From positions 7,514,645 to 7,578,644 of the forward strand of contig NZ_AP018178.1 of the NCBI RefSeq assembly GCF_002368195.1: a DNA stretch of 64,000 bases, written 5' to 3'. The notes beneath the pieces were generated by a model. The model made no database searches, was not told where the DNA came from, and worked only from the letters and a program-made list of their open reading frames with translations. Both the position numbers and the translations under genes were made by a program. Within the stretch, counting starts at the first letter, position 1, and each line of letters begins with the position of its first letter. Source of the stretch: Calothrix sp. NIES-2100 (lineage in GTDB: Bacteria > Cyanobacteriota > Cyanobacteriia > Cyanobacteriales > Nostocaceae). This document shows, piece after piece, positions 44,147 through 53,850 of the stretch.

Positions 44147-44591
44147 AAAATTTGCACTCCTCGGCGGAAATTATCTAGGGATGTTTGTCATCAAGCATAT
44201 CTAAGCAATCCAGATTTAACGGTCAACTGTGAATACGTCAACCGCCACCAAGAGATTTGCACAATTCTCACGAATTGAATAGATATAACTTCTGTATTTA
44301 TACTGTGGCATTGCGATCGCTAAAAACTGGAATGGTTACATTTTTTGAAACTAAATAGAAAATGGGGACTAGGGGTTAGGGGCTAGGGATGAGAGATTTT
44401 CATACCCTTGTTGTGAGCGATCGCCTTTAGGGTTATAGCTTTGAAATATCTGCATTCAAGTTGGTAACGCTTGATGGAGTTGACAAATGGTACAAATTAA
44501 GGTTTGAATCGCATTCAATTTACCGAAAATCTCCAAAAAGCTACTTTAGATAAAAGAGTAAAAATTAAAGAGAAGGATTTTCGCAGAACCA
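44147..44591. other. Divergent intergenic region
   Basis: 445 bases between the SIMPL gene and the antiporter. It has HIP1 octamers near 44315 and 44419 and a GGGGACTAGGGGTTAGGGGCTAGG repeat near 44362. No operator recognised. Confidence 0.45.
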
Positions 44592-46067
44592 ATGCAGCTT
44601 TTAAATGCAATCAACTTCTCTTTTCCTCTGCTGGCAAGTACAACAGAAACAGCAGATAGCTCAATGGTACTAGCAGCAGTACTATTGAGCTTAGTGGTAA
44701 TCTACCTCGCTAGCAAAGTCGGTGGGGAGTTATCCAATCGAATCGGTTTACCGGCGGTTTTAGGCGAACTCGTAGGTGGTGTAATCGTCGGTATCTCTGT
44801 TTTCCACCTTTTGGTGTTTCCAGAAGCTGGTACAGACAGTTCTGGTTCGTTGATCATTTCATTCCTGCAAAGCACTGCCGGATTAAGTCCCCAAGCCGCT
44901 GATGGTGTATTTACAGCTCAATCAGAGGTGATTTCCGTTCTGGCAGAATTGGGTGTGATCATCCTGCTATTTGAAATTGGTTTGGAATCAAACCTAAAAG
45001 ATTTAATGGCAGTCGGCATCCAAGCCACTATTGTGGCAGTAGTGGGGGTAGTAGCACCGTTTACTGCTGGTACTGTTGGTTTGATGACTTTGTTTGGTGT
45101 GGGTGCTGTACCGGCAATTTTTGCTGGGGCGGCTTTAACTGCTACTAGTATTGGGATTACTTCCAAGGTACTTTCAGAAATCGGCCGACTCAATTCTAAA
45201 GAAGGGCAGATTATTCTCGGTGCGGCGGTAATTGATGACGTACTAGGAATTATTGTCTTGGCAGTGGTTGCTAGTCTGGCTAAAGATGGTGAGGTAGATG
45301 TCACTAAAGTCATTTATCTAATTATTAGTGCCACTGCTTTCCTAGTAGGTGCGATTCTGCTGGGCAATATTTTCAATAAGTCCTTTATCGCGATCGTCGA
45401 TCGCCTCAAAACCAGGGGTGAGTTGGTTATCCCAGCGTTTATCTTTGCCTTTATCATGGCATATCTGGCTGCTGTGGTTCAGTTAGAAGCAATTCTCGGC
45501 GCTTTTGCTGCTGGTTTAGTCTTGGAAGAGACAGATAAGCGCAAAGAACTGCAAAAGCAAGTGATTCCCATTGCTGATATGTTAGTACCGATTTTCTTTG
45601 TAGTTGTTGGGGCAAAAACTGATTTAGGTGTATTAAACCCAGCAATTCCTAGCAATCGCGAAGGTCTGGTTATGGCAACTTTCCTGATTCTAGTCGCCAT
45701 CTTCGGTAAAGTGATCACAGGCTTAACTGTGTTTGGTCAACCACAAATCAACAGGTTGGCGATTGGTGTGGGGATGATTCCCAGAGGTGAAGTTGGATTA
45801 GTATTTGCTGGTGTTGGTGCTGCTAGTGGCGCACTCTCCAAACCGCTAGGCGCAGCAATTATCATGATGGTAATCTTGACAACCTTTTTAGCTCCTCCCT
45901 TGTTAAGGTTTGTCTTTCCAGACACAGAAAAAGCAACAGAAAAAGAGCAACTAATTTTAGATGGTGCTTCAGCTCCATCCTTAACCATAGAAACACCTCA
46001 GTTGCTGGTCTCTAAATCCCACGATTCTAGTAGTCTCGAATCAGAAACCGATTCACGGGAGAGTTAG
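44592..46067 (+). CDS. CPA2-type cation/proton antiporter
   Basis: 491 residues with about 12 membrane helices of the Na+/H+ exchanger (KefB/NapA-like) fold. GLPAVLGELVGGVIVG, ELGVIILLFEIGLESNLKDL, AALTATSIGITSKVL and GAAVIDDVLGIIVLAVVAS (with the DD pair central to ion binding) are the CPA2 signatures; IPRGEVGLVFAGVG is in the second half. The last 50 residues are soluble, with no RCK domain. It exchanges Na+ or K+ for protons; ion choice cannot be read from sequence. Monocistronic. Confidence 0.92.
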   Translation: MQLLNAINFSFPLLASTTETADSSMVLAAVLLSLVVIYLASKVGGELSNRIGLPAVLGELVGGVIVGISVFHLLVFPEAGTDSSGSLIISFLQSTAGLSPQAADGVFTAQSEVISVLAELGVIILLFEIGLESNLKDLMAVGIQATIVAVVGVVAPFTAGTVGLMTLFGVGAVPAIFAGAALTATSIGITSKVLSEIGRLNSKEGQIILGAAVIDDVLGIIVLAVVASLAKDGEVDVTKVIYLIISATAFLVGAILLGNIFNKSFIAIVDRLKTRGELVIPAFIFAFIMAYLAAVVQLEAILGAFAAGLVLEETDKRKELQKQVIPIADMLVPIFFVVVGAKTDLGVLNPAIPSNREGLVMATFLILVAIFGKVITGLTVFGQPQINRLAIGVGMIPRGEVGLVFAGVGAASGALSKPLGAAIIMMVILTTFLAPPLLRFVFPDTEKATEKEQLILDGASAPSLTIETPQLLVSKSHDSSSLESETDSRES

Positions 46068-46906
46068 GAAACTCCAAAAAGTAAATTATTCCGCTTAAAG
46101 TTGTACGGGCGGGTTCACAAATATCTTCGATTGTTAACGGGAATCTCGGTTAACCCGCCCCTACTGACTGTTGAGTGTTAACTCTCAACAATAACAATGG
46201 AATATTTTTTTACGAGTAAGTCCCTGAATTATTTGTCTTGGGTAGAAACACCCTGTTGATTCCCCCTTAAGGTAGATTAAGACTGAGTTCTGAATCATTC
46301 CTGTTCAGAACTCAGTTACTAGTTGCGATCGCATTCTGTGTCAGTATTCTCCGAGTCCGCTGGAGATTTTTCAAGCGATCGCCGGAAACTTCTAGCTCTC
46401 AATCACCGTCCCCTAAGATTGTCAATTTTAGTTTTTTGCTATTACAATCAGCGTTTGGAATGTTATCAGTTGCCAGGTTTTTGCGGTTTTGACAAGTGAC
46501 TTTAGTCATGTTTCGCGCAATTAGGGATTAGCAACTGTCCGCCAAAATAAATCAGTTCTTTCTTGTCTGAAACAAAAGAATTTATTGATGAAGTTTCAAA
46601 ACGTCGTTGCGTCCTGTAGTCCCTGGGTCTTCTTCAATCAGTACAATTTACTGACTGACATTTACTGGTTAAAGTTAATTCTGGTTATCCTTTGTGGTTT
46701 TGATCTGATGCTTTTGAGATCGAAGTTCTCGGCGCTAACAGCATGGCAAATCTACTTGTAGTGTAAACTTATACATTAAAAGCTGGGTTTTGAGAGTGGC
46801 GCTCAAGTTTAAGCCTGCATTAAAAGCTAATTTTAGGTGGTCAAAGTGTGACGATTTGCCAATATCTTGAAATATTGACTATTCCCATGAATGCGAATTA
46901 GGAGAA
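46068..46906. other. Intergenic region upstream of amiC1
   Basis: 839 bases without a gene. It contains the hairpin repeat at 46107-46160, HIP1 octamers near 46325 and 46375, and, in the last 175 bases, the leader shared with amiC2 (17 identical bases at 46732-46748). Confidence 0.55.
46107..46160. repeat. Palindrome-ended dispersed repeat
   Basis: GGGCGGGTT (46107-46115) and AACCCGCCC (46152-46160) are perfect inverted ends of a 54-bp element. A degenerate relative lies at 8005-8048 in the other orientation. Confidence 0.6.
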
Positions 46907-48736
46907 ATGGCTGTAAAACTACACTGGTTACTACCTGGTACTTTCGGGACTATCTGCTTGCTATCGTCACCAACATTAGCAGCAAGACTGGAATCTTGGC
47001 GTTTTGATACCGAGCAAAATCAGCTAGAAATTAACACTGCTGGTGCTATCCAACCCAAAGCACAACTGATTTTCAATCCCACTCGCTTGGTGATTGATTT
47101 GCCACAAACTGTATTTGGGCGTCCCCAAGTGACGCAACCAGTAGGTGGGGCGATTCGGTCGGTGCGTGTAGGGCAATTTGACCCAGAAACAACCCGCATA
47201 GTCATTGAAATTACTCCAGGTTATACCCTAGACCCCCAACAGGTTAAATTTACAGGCATCAGTGCCAACCGCTGGATAGTAAAATTACCCAAGCCAGAAG
47301 TTGTTAAATCACCATCTGCTAATAGTAATGTTTACAATACAGTCACAACAGATGCTGTTACTAAACCGGAAATTTCCCAAGTTGTCAATACTGCTAATGG
47401 GATAACTCAAATTGAGAACTTACGAGTCACAGGTGATGGGTTTTTCATCCGCACCAGCGGTGGTAACCCCAAGATTCAGGTAAATCGGAGTAGCGATCGC
47501 CAAGCGATTAATATCGACATCACAGGCGCATCTTTATCGCCAAAATTAGAGCAAAGGGATGTGTTGATTAACCGCTATGGTGTCAATCGCATTATCTTCA
47601 GCCAATTACAAGCACAGCCACCTGTAGTCCGCATGACCCTGAGGGTAGACAGCAATAGCCCCGATTGGCGCGCAAGTACCAGCAGCGTTGGCGGGTTTGT
47701 GGTTCTGCCCAACAAGGGTGTAGTAAAATTACCGGAAAATAATCAAACACCAGTAAACTCTGATACTAATTCCCCCGCAACAATTCAAGCGATCGAATTA
47801 GCGGGAAATGGCAGCCAATTGCTAATTCGTGCCGACCAGCCTTTATCAGCCACAGGTGGGTGGGATAGATCGAGTGGTCTGTTCCGCATCGCTATTAATA
47901 ATGCCCAGTTAGCTCCCAGAGTGACTGGGCCTGCTTTAGATGCTAATAGCCCAATTCTGCGAGTCAGGGTACAACCGCAACCACCAAATACTGTAGTTGT
48001 CTTTGTTCAACCAGCAACAGGGGTACGAATTGGCGAACTCAAGCAAAATGGGCAGTTGTTGGCTCTGCAATTACAACGAGCTATCAGATCGCCTATTGGA
48101 TTACCACCCCTACCGCCACCAACTGGCACATTACCAGACCCCACAATTCCTACACCACCCATACCTCAGCCCGGTTCTCGTTCCCCAATTTTTAATGGGC
48201 GGGCGCTAGTGATCATTGACCCAGGTCACGGTGGTAAAGACCCAGGAGCAATTGGGATTGGCGGAGTCCGTGAGAAAGATATCATCTTACCCATTGGTAG
48301 AAGAATTGCAGAGATTTTGCAGCAAAATGGCGTACAAGTGGTGATGACACGAAATGCTGACTATTTTGTCAGTCTACAAGGGCGGGTAGATATGGCAGAG
48401 AAAGCAAACGCTAGTGTATTTGTCAGCATTCATGCCAATTCAGCAGGTGCGGCGCGTCCGGATGTCAGTGGCTTAGAAACGTATTACTACGACAATGGCC
48501 TAGGTCTAGCTCGCATTGTCCATAGCAACATTCTCCGAGGTTTGAATGTCAGAGACAGAGGAGTAAGACGAGCTAGGTTTTATGTCCTGAGAAAAAGTTC
48601 TATGCCCTCGATTTTGGTAGAAACCGGCTATTTGACTGGGCGAGAGGATGTTGCTAATTTACAAAGCGCAGGTTATCAAAATCAAATGGCGGAAGCGATC
48701 GCTCGTGGTATTCTTCAGTACCTCAAACAAAGATAA
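46907..48736 (+). CDS. amiC1: N-acetylmuramoyl-L-alanine amidase with AMIN domains, first copy
   Basis: 609 residues, exported (signal HWLLPGTFGTICLLSSPTLAA). Two AMIN domains (about 28-130 and 165-270, with a further AMIN-like segment about 295-390) for envelope targeting, a Pro-rich linker, then Amidase_3 with zinc ligands in VIDPGHGGKDPGA (His), the Glu of VREKDI and SIHANSAG (His), and catalytic Glu in SSMPSILVETGYL. It hydrolyses the bond between muramic acid and the stem peptide. In Anabaena/Nostoc the tandem amiC genes make septal nanopores needed for cell-cell communication and heterocysts. AGGAG lies only two bases before the ATG. Confidence 0.93.
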   Translation: MAVKLHWLLPGTFGTICLLSSPTLAARLESWRFDTEQNQLEINTAGAIQPKAQLIFNPTRLVIDLPQTVFGRPQVTQPVGGAIRSVRVGQFDPETTRIVIEITPGYTLDPQQVKFTGISANRWIVKLPKPEVVKSPSANSNVYNTVTTDAVTKPEISQVVNTANGITQIENLRVTGDGFFIRTSGGNPKIQVNRSSDRQAINIDITGASLSPKLEQRDVLINRYGVNRIIFSQLQAQPPVVRMTLRVDSNSPDWRASTSSVGGFVVLPNKGVVKLPENNQTPVNSDTNSPATIQAIELAGNGSQLLIRADQPLSATGGWDRSSGLFRIAINNAQLAPRVTGPALDANSPILRVRVQPQPPNTVVVFVQPATGVRIGELKQNGQLLALQLQRAIRSPIGLPPLPPPTGTLPDPTIPTPPIPQPGSRSPIFNGRALVIIDPGHGGKDPGAIGIGGVREKDIILPIGRRIAEILQQNGVQVVMTRNADYFVSLQGRVDMAEKANASVFVSIHANSAGAARPDVSGLETYYYDNGLGLARIVHSNILRGLNVRDRGVRRARFYVLRKSSMPSILVETGYLTGREDVANLQSAGYQNQMAEAIARGILQYLKQR

Positions 48737-49468
48737 GAAAATAAATAGTAACTTTTGGGTAATTACACTTAAAGGTTACTTATTTTCTCCCATCAAGGAG
48801 TTATCAAATCTCTAGCTAATGTCCCCATGTCCCTTTTCCAGTTAGACCTCCACCAGCAATTGCCTACAACCAGCCCATGAAAAATCTTTCTTCTTGTTTC
48901 CCCTAGTTATGTTTCCCCTATTTTCAATAACTGCGATGACACGAAAAAATACTGTACCGCTATGAAAATCTCTCTTCTGTTTCCCCTAATCCCTATTTAC
49001 CAAACATTGTTGTTGAATAATTTATAAAACAACAACTCTCTTTTAGAAGCAATTTAATCTCATCTGTACTGCTCGACACACCCATTCATAAATATTTTTC
49101 TAAATATTAAAGAGTAGCTGTCACCAGCTTTAGCACACCAGTTGATAATAGTTGTATTTTTACACCCAGTGCCTTAATTACTAGCAATCAAATCGATGAA
49201 AAGCAATTTTGTATTGATTGAATCAGGTGAATTTTAATTATCTCATTATGGTGTAACTTGATACGTTTTAGGTTAAAATTGGCAGCGCTAACAGCATGGC
49301 ATAATTCCAGAAATATGCTAAAATTCTACGCCATTAGCTGTGTCTTTAATCCTAGCGCGAAATGTTTTTGCTGCATGAAAGCTAAAGTTTGGGCGGTGAC
49401 GGTGTGAGGATTTACCAATATTTTGAAAGCTTAACGGCTCCCATGAATGCTAATCAGGAGAAAAAACT
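48737..49468. other. amiC1-amiC2 intergenic region with duplicated leader
   Basis: 732 bases. The last 184 repeat elements of the amiC1 leader: the 17-base GCGCTAACAGCATGGCA (49285-49301), a GTGTGA-GATTT-CCAATAT-TTGAAA series and the CCCATGAATGC-AAT-AGGAGAAA block. This implies that amiC2 has its own promoter, copied with the gene. Confidence 0.6.
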
Positions 49469-51394
49469 GTGAAATTACACTGGTTACTACCCGGTACTTT
49501 TGGAACTATCTTCATATTGTCGTCGCCGGCTTTTGCAGCGAGACTAGAATCTTGGCGTTTTGATGCCAGTCAAAATGTATTAGAAATCAATACGGCGGGT
49601 GGTGTGCAACCAAAGGCACAACTAATCTTCAATCCCACTCGGTTAGTGATTGATTTGCCACAAACTGTATTTGGGCGTCCCCAGGTGACGCAACCAGTCG
49701 GTGGGGCGATTCGGTCGGTGCGTGTAGGGCAATTTGACCCAGAGACAACCCGCATAGTTGTCGAACTTACTCCAGGTTATACCCTAGACCCCCAACAGGT
49801 AAAATTCACAGGTATCAGTGCCAGCCGTTGGTCAGTAAAATTACCCACCCCAAAAACTGAGCAGGTCGCCGTCTTAGCTGACGCTAATAAACCGCAAACA
49901 CAAGCATCAGGAGTGGTAGTCCCTGCTAATACATCGCCAACACCATTACCACCAACAAATGTTTATAACGTAGTTAAAACAGGCCCTGTTACCCCCATTG
50001 ATAACAGAACTGCGATCAACAGCGCCGATGGGGCGACTCAAATTGAGAACTTACGAGTCACAGGTGATGGGTTTTTCATCCGCACCAGCGGTGGGAACCC
50101 GAAGATTCAGGTCAATCGCACAGACGATCGCAAAGCAATTAATATCGACATTACAGGGGCATCTTTATCGCCACAACTAGAGCAAAGGGATGTTTTGATT
50201 AACCGCTATGGTGTCAATCGCATTATCTTTAGCCAATTACAAGCACAGCCACCTGTAGTGCGCATGACTCTGAGGGTAGACAGCAATAGCCCCGACTGGC
50301 GGGCAAGTACCAGTAGTGTTGGTGGGTTTGTGGTTCTGCCCAACAGTGGGGCCGTGAGATTACCGGGCAATAATAATCCATCCCCTGTAACTTCTAATAC
50401 TAACTCCCAAGCAACAATTCAAGCGATCGAACTAGCTGGAAATGGTACCCAACTAATAATTCGTGCTAACCAGCCTTTATCAGCCACAGGTGGGTGGGAT
50501 AGATCAAGTGGTCTGTTCCGCATCACCATTAATAATGCCCAGTTAGCTCCCAGAGTGACTGGGCCTGCTTTAGATGCTAATAGCCCAATTTTGCGAGTCA
50601 GGCTGCAACCGCAACAACCGAATTCTGTAGTTGTCTTTGTTCAACCAGCAGCAGGGGTGCAAATTGGCGAACTCAACCAAGTTGGTAGTCAGCTGATAGC
50701 TCTACAATTACAACGCTCACGTCCAACAACGCCTAGGATACCCCCTGTTGGTTTACCTCCCTTGCCACTACCAAATCAAGGACAATTGCCAGACCCCACA
50801 ATAGACACTCCTCGGACTATACCTCAGCCCGGGCCAAGTCCCAACGTTCCCAGAGGGAAATTATTAGTAGTAATTGACCCAGGACATGGTGGTAAAGACT
50901 CTGGCGCACCAGGCCTAGGGGGGCTGTTAGAAAAAGATGTAGTTTTGCCGATCAGTATTCAAATCGCCAGAATTTTAGAAAAGAATGGTGTTCAAGCAGT
51001 ATTAACAAGAGATGCTGACTTTTTTGTAGAACTTCAGGGAAGAGTAGATATCGCAGAGCGAGTGAATGCGACTTTGTTTGTCAGCGTCCACGCTAATTCC
51101 ATTGATAACCGCTCTGATGTCAACGGCTTAGAAGTATATTATTACGACAGCGGTTACGGTCTAGCTGAAGTAGTTCGCAATACAATTCTCCAGAATATTG
51201 GTACTATAAAAGACCGAGGAACACGTAAAGCCCGTTTTTACGTCCTGAGGAAGAGTTCCATGCCATCAATTTTGGTGGAAACAGGTTATATGACTGGTCG
51301 CGAAGACAATCCCAGATTGGCAAGCCGAGAATACCAAAATCGCATGGCAGAAGCGATCGCTAATGGTATTCTCAAGTACTTACAACGGCGCTAA
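49469..51394 (+). CDS. amiC2: N-acetylmuramoyl-L-alanine amidase with AMIN domains, second copy
   Basis: 641 residues, closely similar to the preceding gene over most of its length (the AMIN part is nearly identical), with a longer Pro/Thr linker around residues 130-175 and a more diverged Amidase_3 domain (VIDPGHGGKDSGAPGLGGLLEKDV, SVHANSID, SSMPSILVETGYM; all catalytic residues kept). GTG start, eight bases after GGAG. A nine-codon mini-ORF (ATG 49443) overlaps this start as GTGA. The homologous amidase in Nostoc drills the septal nanopore array and is required for heterocyst differentiation. Confidence 0.93.
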   Translation: MKLHWLLPGTFGTIFILSSPAFAARLESWRFDASQNVLEINTAGGVQPKAQLIFNPTRLVIDLPQTVFGRPQVTQPVGGAIRSVRVGQFDPETTRIVVELTPGYTLDPQQVKFTGISASRWSVKLPTPKTEQVAVLADANKPQTQASGVVVPANTSPTPLPPTNVYNVVKTGPVTPIDNRTAINSADGATQIENLRVTGDGFFIRTSGGNPKIQVNRTDDRKAINIDITGASLSPQLEQRDVLINRYGVNRIIFSQLQAQPPVVRMTLRVDSNSPDWRASTSSVGGFVVLPNSGAVRLPGNNNPSPVTSNTNSQATIQAIELAGNGTQLIIRANQPLSATGGWDRSSGLFRITINNAQLAPRVTGPALDANSPILRVRLQPQQPNSVVVFVQPAAGVQIGELNQVGSQLIALQLQRSRPTTPRIPPVGLPPLPLPNQGQLPDPTIDTPRTIPQPGPSPNVPRGKLLVVIDPGHGGKDSGAPGLGGLLEKDVVLPISIQIARILEKNGVQAVLTRDADFFVELQGRVDIAERVNATLFVSVHANSIDNRSDVNGLEVYYYDSGYGLAEVVRNTILQNIGTIKDRGTRKARFYVLRKSSMPSILVETGYMTGREDNPRLASREYQNRMAEAIANGILKYLQRR

Positions 51395-51542
51395 AAGGGT
51401 AGATGAGTAGGGAGCAGGGAGGGCAAATGCCCTTCGCCCCATGCCCCTATACCGCCACCATGCCCATTGACTATTGACTATTGACAAAAAGCAAATTGGC
51501 TACTAAATCCTGTATCTTAATTCAAAAAACCTCAAACCATAT

Positions 51543-52430
51543 TTGCCCGTGTATTCATCTTCCATTTTTCCAGGCAATCTTGACAATTTTTCTGCCCAAG
51601 AACCTCAACGCGCACCCATTGGCATCTTTGATAGTGGCGTGGGTGGTCTGACGGTACTGCGACAAGTTTATCGACAACTTCCTAACGAATCAGTTATTTA
51701 TTTTGGTGATACAGCACGATTGCCTTATGGCATTCGTTCCCAAGCAGAAATTTTACAGTATGTACGCGAAATTCTTACCTGGATGCAACAGCAGCAGGTA
51801 AAAATGGTCATTATGGCTTGCAATACTAGTTCTGCTTTAGCATTAGACATCGTCCGCGAGGAATTTAACTTACCGATTCTCGGTGTGATTCTCCCAGGGG
51901 CTAAAGCAGCAGTACAGCAAGGTAAGCGGATTGGGGTGATTGCTACCCCAGCCACAGCCAAAAGCAATGCCTATAAGCAAGCTATACTGGAAATCGATCC
52001 TGATGTTCAAGTTTGGCAGGTCGGTTGTCCAGAATTTGTGCCACTGATTGAGCAAAATCGCATTCATGACCCCTACACTACTGAAGTAGCACGCTCTTAC
52101 CTAGAGCCGTTAATCAAGCAGGAAATTGATACTTTAGTCTACGGTTGTACCCATTATCCCCACCTCGCACCTGTACTGCGATCGCTTCTGCCCTCCCATG
52201 TCAAACTAGTTGATCCAGCTGTGAATGTTGTAGCAGCCTGTGCCCAAGATTTAGACATCCTAGGTTTAAGGAATACCCATCCACCGTTCCCCACTCACTT
52301 TGCTGTCAGCGGTAGTGGTCAGCAGTTTGCCCAATCAGGATTGCAGTTGTTAGGCTATACTCCACTGGTTGAAGAAGTTTGCTTCACTGATGCTAAATTC
52401 TCCCACCTTCAACAAGACTTTGTGGGGTAA
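51543..52430 (+). CDS. murI: Glutamate racemase
   Basis: 295 residues. IGIFDSGVGGLTVLRQVYRQLPNESVIYFGDTARLPYG, the first catalytic Cys in VIMACNTSSALA and the second in LVYGCTHYPHL are diagnostic. It makes D-glutamate for peptidoglycan. Following the amidases in the same direction, it extends a cell-wall cluster, though a 150-base repeat-containing gap separates it from amiC2. Confidence 0.96.
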   Translation: MPVYSSSIFPGNLDNFSAQEPQRAPIGIFDSGVGGLTVLRQVYRQLPNESVIYFGDTARLPYGIRSQAEILQYVREILTWMQQQQVKMVIMACNTSSALALDIVREEFNLPILGVILPGAKAAVQQGKRIGVIATPATAKSNAYKQAILEIDPDVQVWQVGCPEFVPLIEQNRIHDPYTTEVARSYLEPLIKQEIDTLVYGCTHYPHLAPVLRSLLPSHVKLVDPAVNVVAACAQDLDILGLRNTHPPFPTHFAVSGSGQQFAQSGLQLLGYTPLVEEVCFTDAKFSHLQQDFVG

Positions 52431-52435
52431 ATACT

Positions 52436-52520
52436 TAAGAGTCAAGAGTCAATATTCCATTGACTCTTGACAATTGACTCTTAACAATTAACTATTAACT
52501 ATTGACTATTGACTATTAAC
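52436..52520. repeat. Heptamer repeat, TTGACTA/TTGACTC type
   Basis: AGAGTCAAGAGTCAATATTCCATTGACTCTTGACAATTGACTC can fold back on itself, then ATTGACTATTGACTATTAAC repeats. It runs into the last three codons of the minus-strand gene that ends at 52506. Confidence 0.75.
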
Positions 52521-52703
52521 AGCTTCACTCACCTTTGGTGTTACTGATAGCTCTTGAGTGTGTTTTCCCTTAGCTGCCAAGGGAATAACTGTAGTACCAG
52601 TGTTCTTTCCTGTTCGCTTTGCCAGTGCCAATAGTAGGTAGACCGTGAACAAATATCCAGCAGCTAAAATAAAAATCATCATAGGCATGTTTCCGTAAAT
52701 CAT
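52506..52703 (-). CDS. Small single-pass membrane protein
   Basis: 65 residues: one membrane helix (MPMMIFILAAGYLFTVYLLLALAKR) followed by a basic, Thr-rich soluble tail (TGKNTGTTVIPLAAKGKHTQELSV). The helix-plus-tail pattern and a leader-sized gap upstream suggest a real gene. Its final codons come from heptamer repeat DNA. MPMMIF (ATG 52688) is the more natural start. Function unknown. Confidence 0.6.
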   Translation of the reverse strand: MIYGNMPMMIFILAAGYLFTVYLLLALAKRTGKNTGTTVIPLAAKGKHTQELSVTPKVSEAVNSQ

Positions 52704-53850
52704 TGTTCTACCAGCACCTTTATCTAACGAATATGCAATTTCATAACCCCAACAAAACCTCCACCAAACAAGCTAATTCTTGATGGCTGTGTTTTGCTAT
52801 GCTAGACTACACCGTAGAGCTACAACACTCGACGGCAAACGGATTTATTATTTAAATTAATTTCGCGCAGACCATACATTACAGAGCCGCGATATATTGC
52901 TATACAGCAATTCATAACTGCGCTCCTCAGCAGTCTACCTAGTCCGCGTTGTTGCTGCAAAAACTAATTCATGTGAGTCACGCCACCGCTCACTGTTAAT
53001 ACAAAAAAGAGCAGTTACCTGTAAGGTTAGCGTCTAACTCCCACCCATAGGTTTGCAGGTCGCAGGCAGAAAATCAAGAATTACTTCTTTGATTTAACGG
53101 CTACGATTTATTGACTCACCACTCCTGCTAAGTTAGATCACCTACAGGCGATTAAACTCTGGAGAGTGAATATCTGAAAAATTTAAAATCCCTAGATCTT
53201 AGCGTAACACAAGGTTCCTGACTTTTAATCCTACTTTGCAGCTAAATTTTAAATTTTCTCCAGGACTTAACCAAACTAGAAAAAACTGGTTTAGGCAGGG
53301 AAAATACTTAGTGCTGAATATATTAAATTTATAAAAATTCTACTCTAATTACTGGTAATAAAATTTACTCTTATCCTTTCTTCAGATTGATATTTTTTGA
53401 GAAAAATTCCCTTATAAAAGGACAAAGAGATTATTTACCGTAATTTTTATGAGTAATAATAATTACAAGTAGTCTTGCTGCTCTTAGCTACTTCAGTAAT
53501 TTCACGGTACGTTACTGGAAAAATACAGCTAACAGATGCCAGAAGCATCAAATAGCTTAATCAATAAGTAATTATACTTAGAAACTTCTGCTTGATATAA
53601 TTAGATTATTTTCAGTAGCCTAGAATACAGTTTGTTGATAAAAATATCTAATCTAGTATTACACAAAAAATAGAATTTTATCCAAAAACTCTTGAAAAGC
53701 TGAAAACAGTAGTTTTTTGAATTATGAATCGGGTAAGGTCTCTGGAAATTGGGGTATTCCCGGATCAAAACTTTGCGCAGGCTTTGGGTTATCTTAAAAT
53801 GAGTATAGGATATGTAAACTTTCTTAATCTAAGCCAGAGTCCGCCCATCC
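52704..53850. other. Largest gene-free stretch of the window
   Basis: 1147 bases. The part 52970-53090 is richer in GC and hairpin-forming (GTGAG/CTCAC at 52973-52993; TTGCAGGTCGCAGGCAG); it could be a small RNA but matches no family I know. From 53200 on it is AT-rich. A 62-codon frame at 53724 that overlaps the sds start in another frame is not supported. Confidence 0.4.

Noticed and set aside
53453..53466. GTA-N8-TAC match upstream of sds
   Set aside because: It lies in AT-only sequence, about 385 bases from the gene, and no TAN3T box occurs at the right spacing; one of the chance matches expected.
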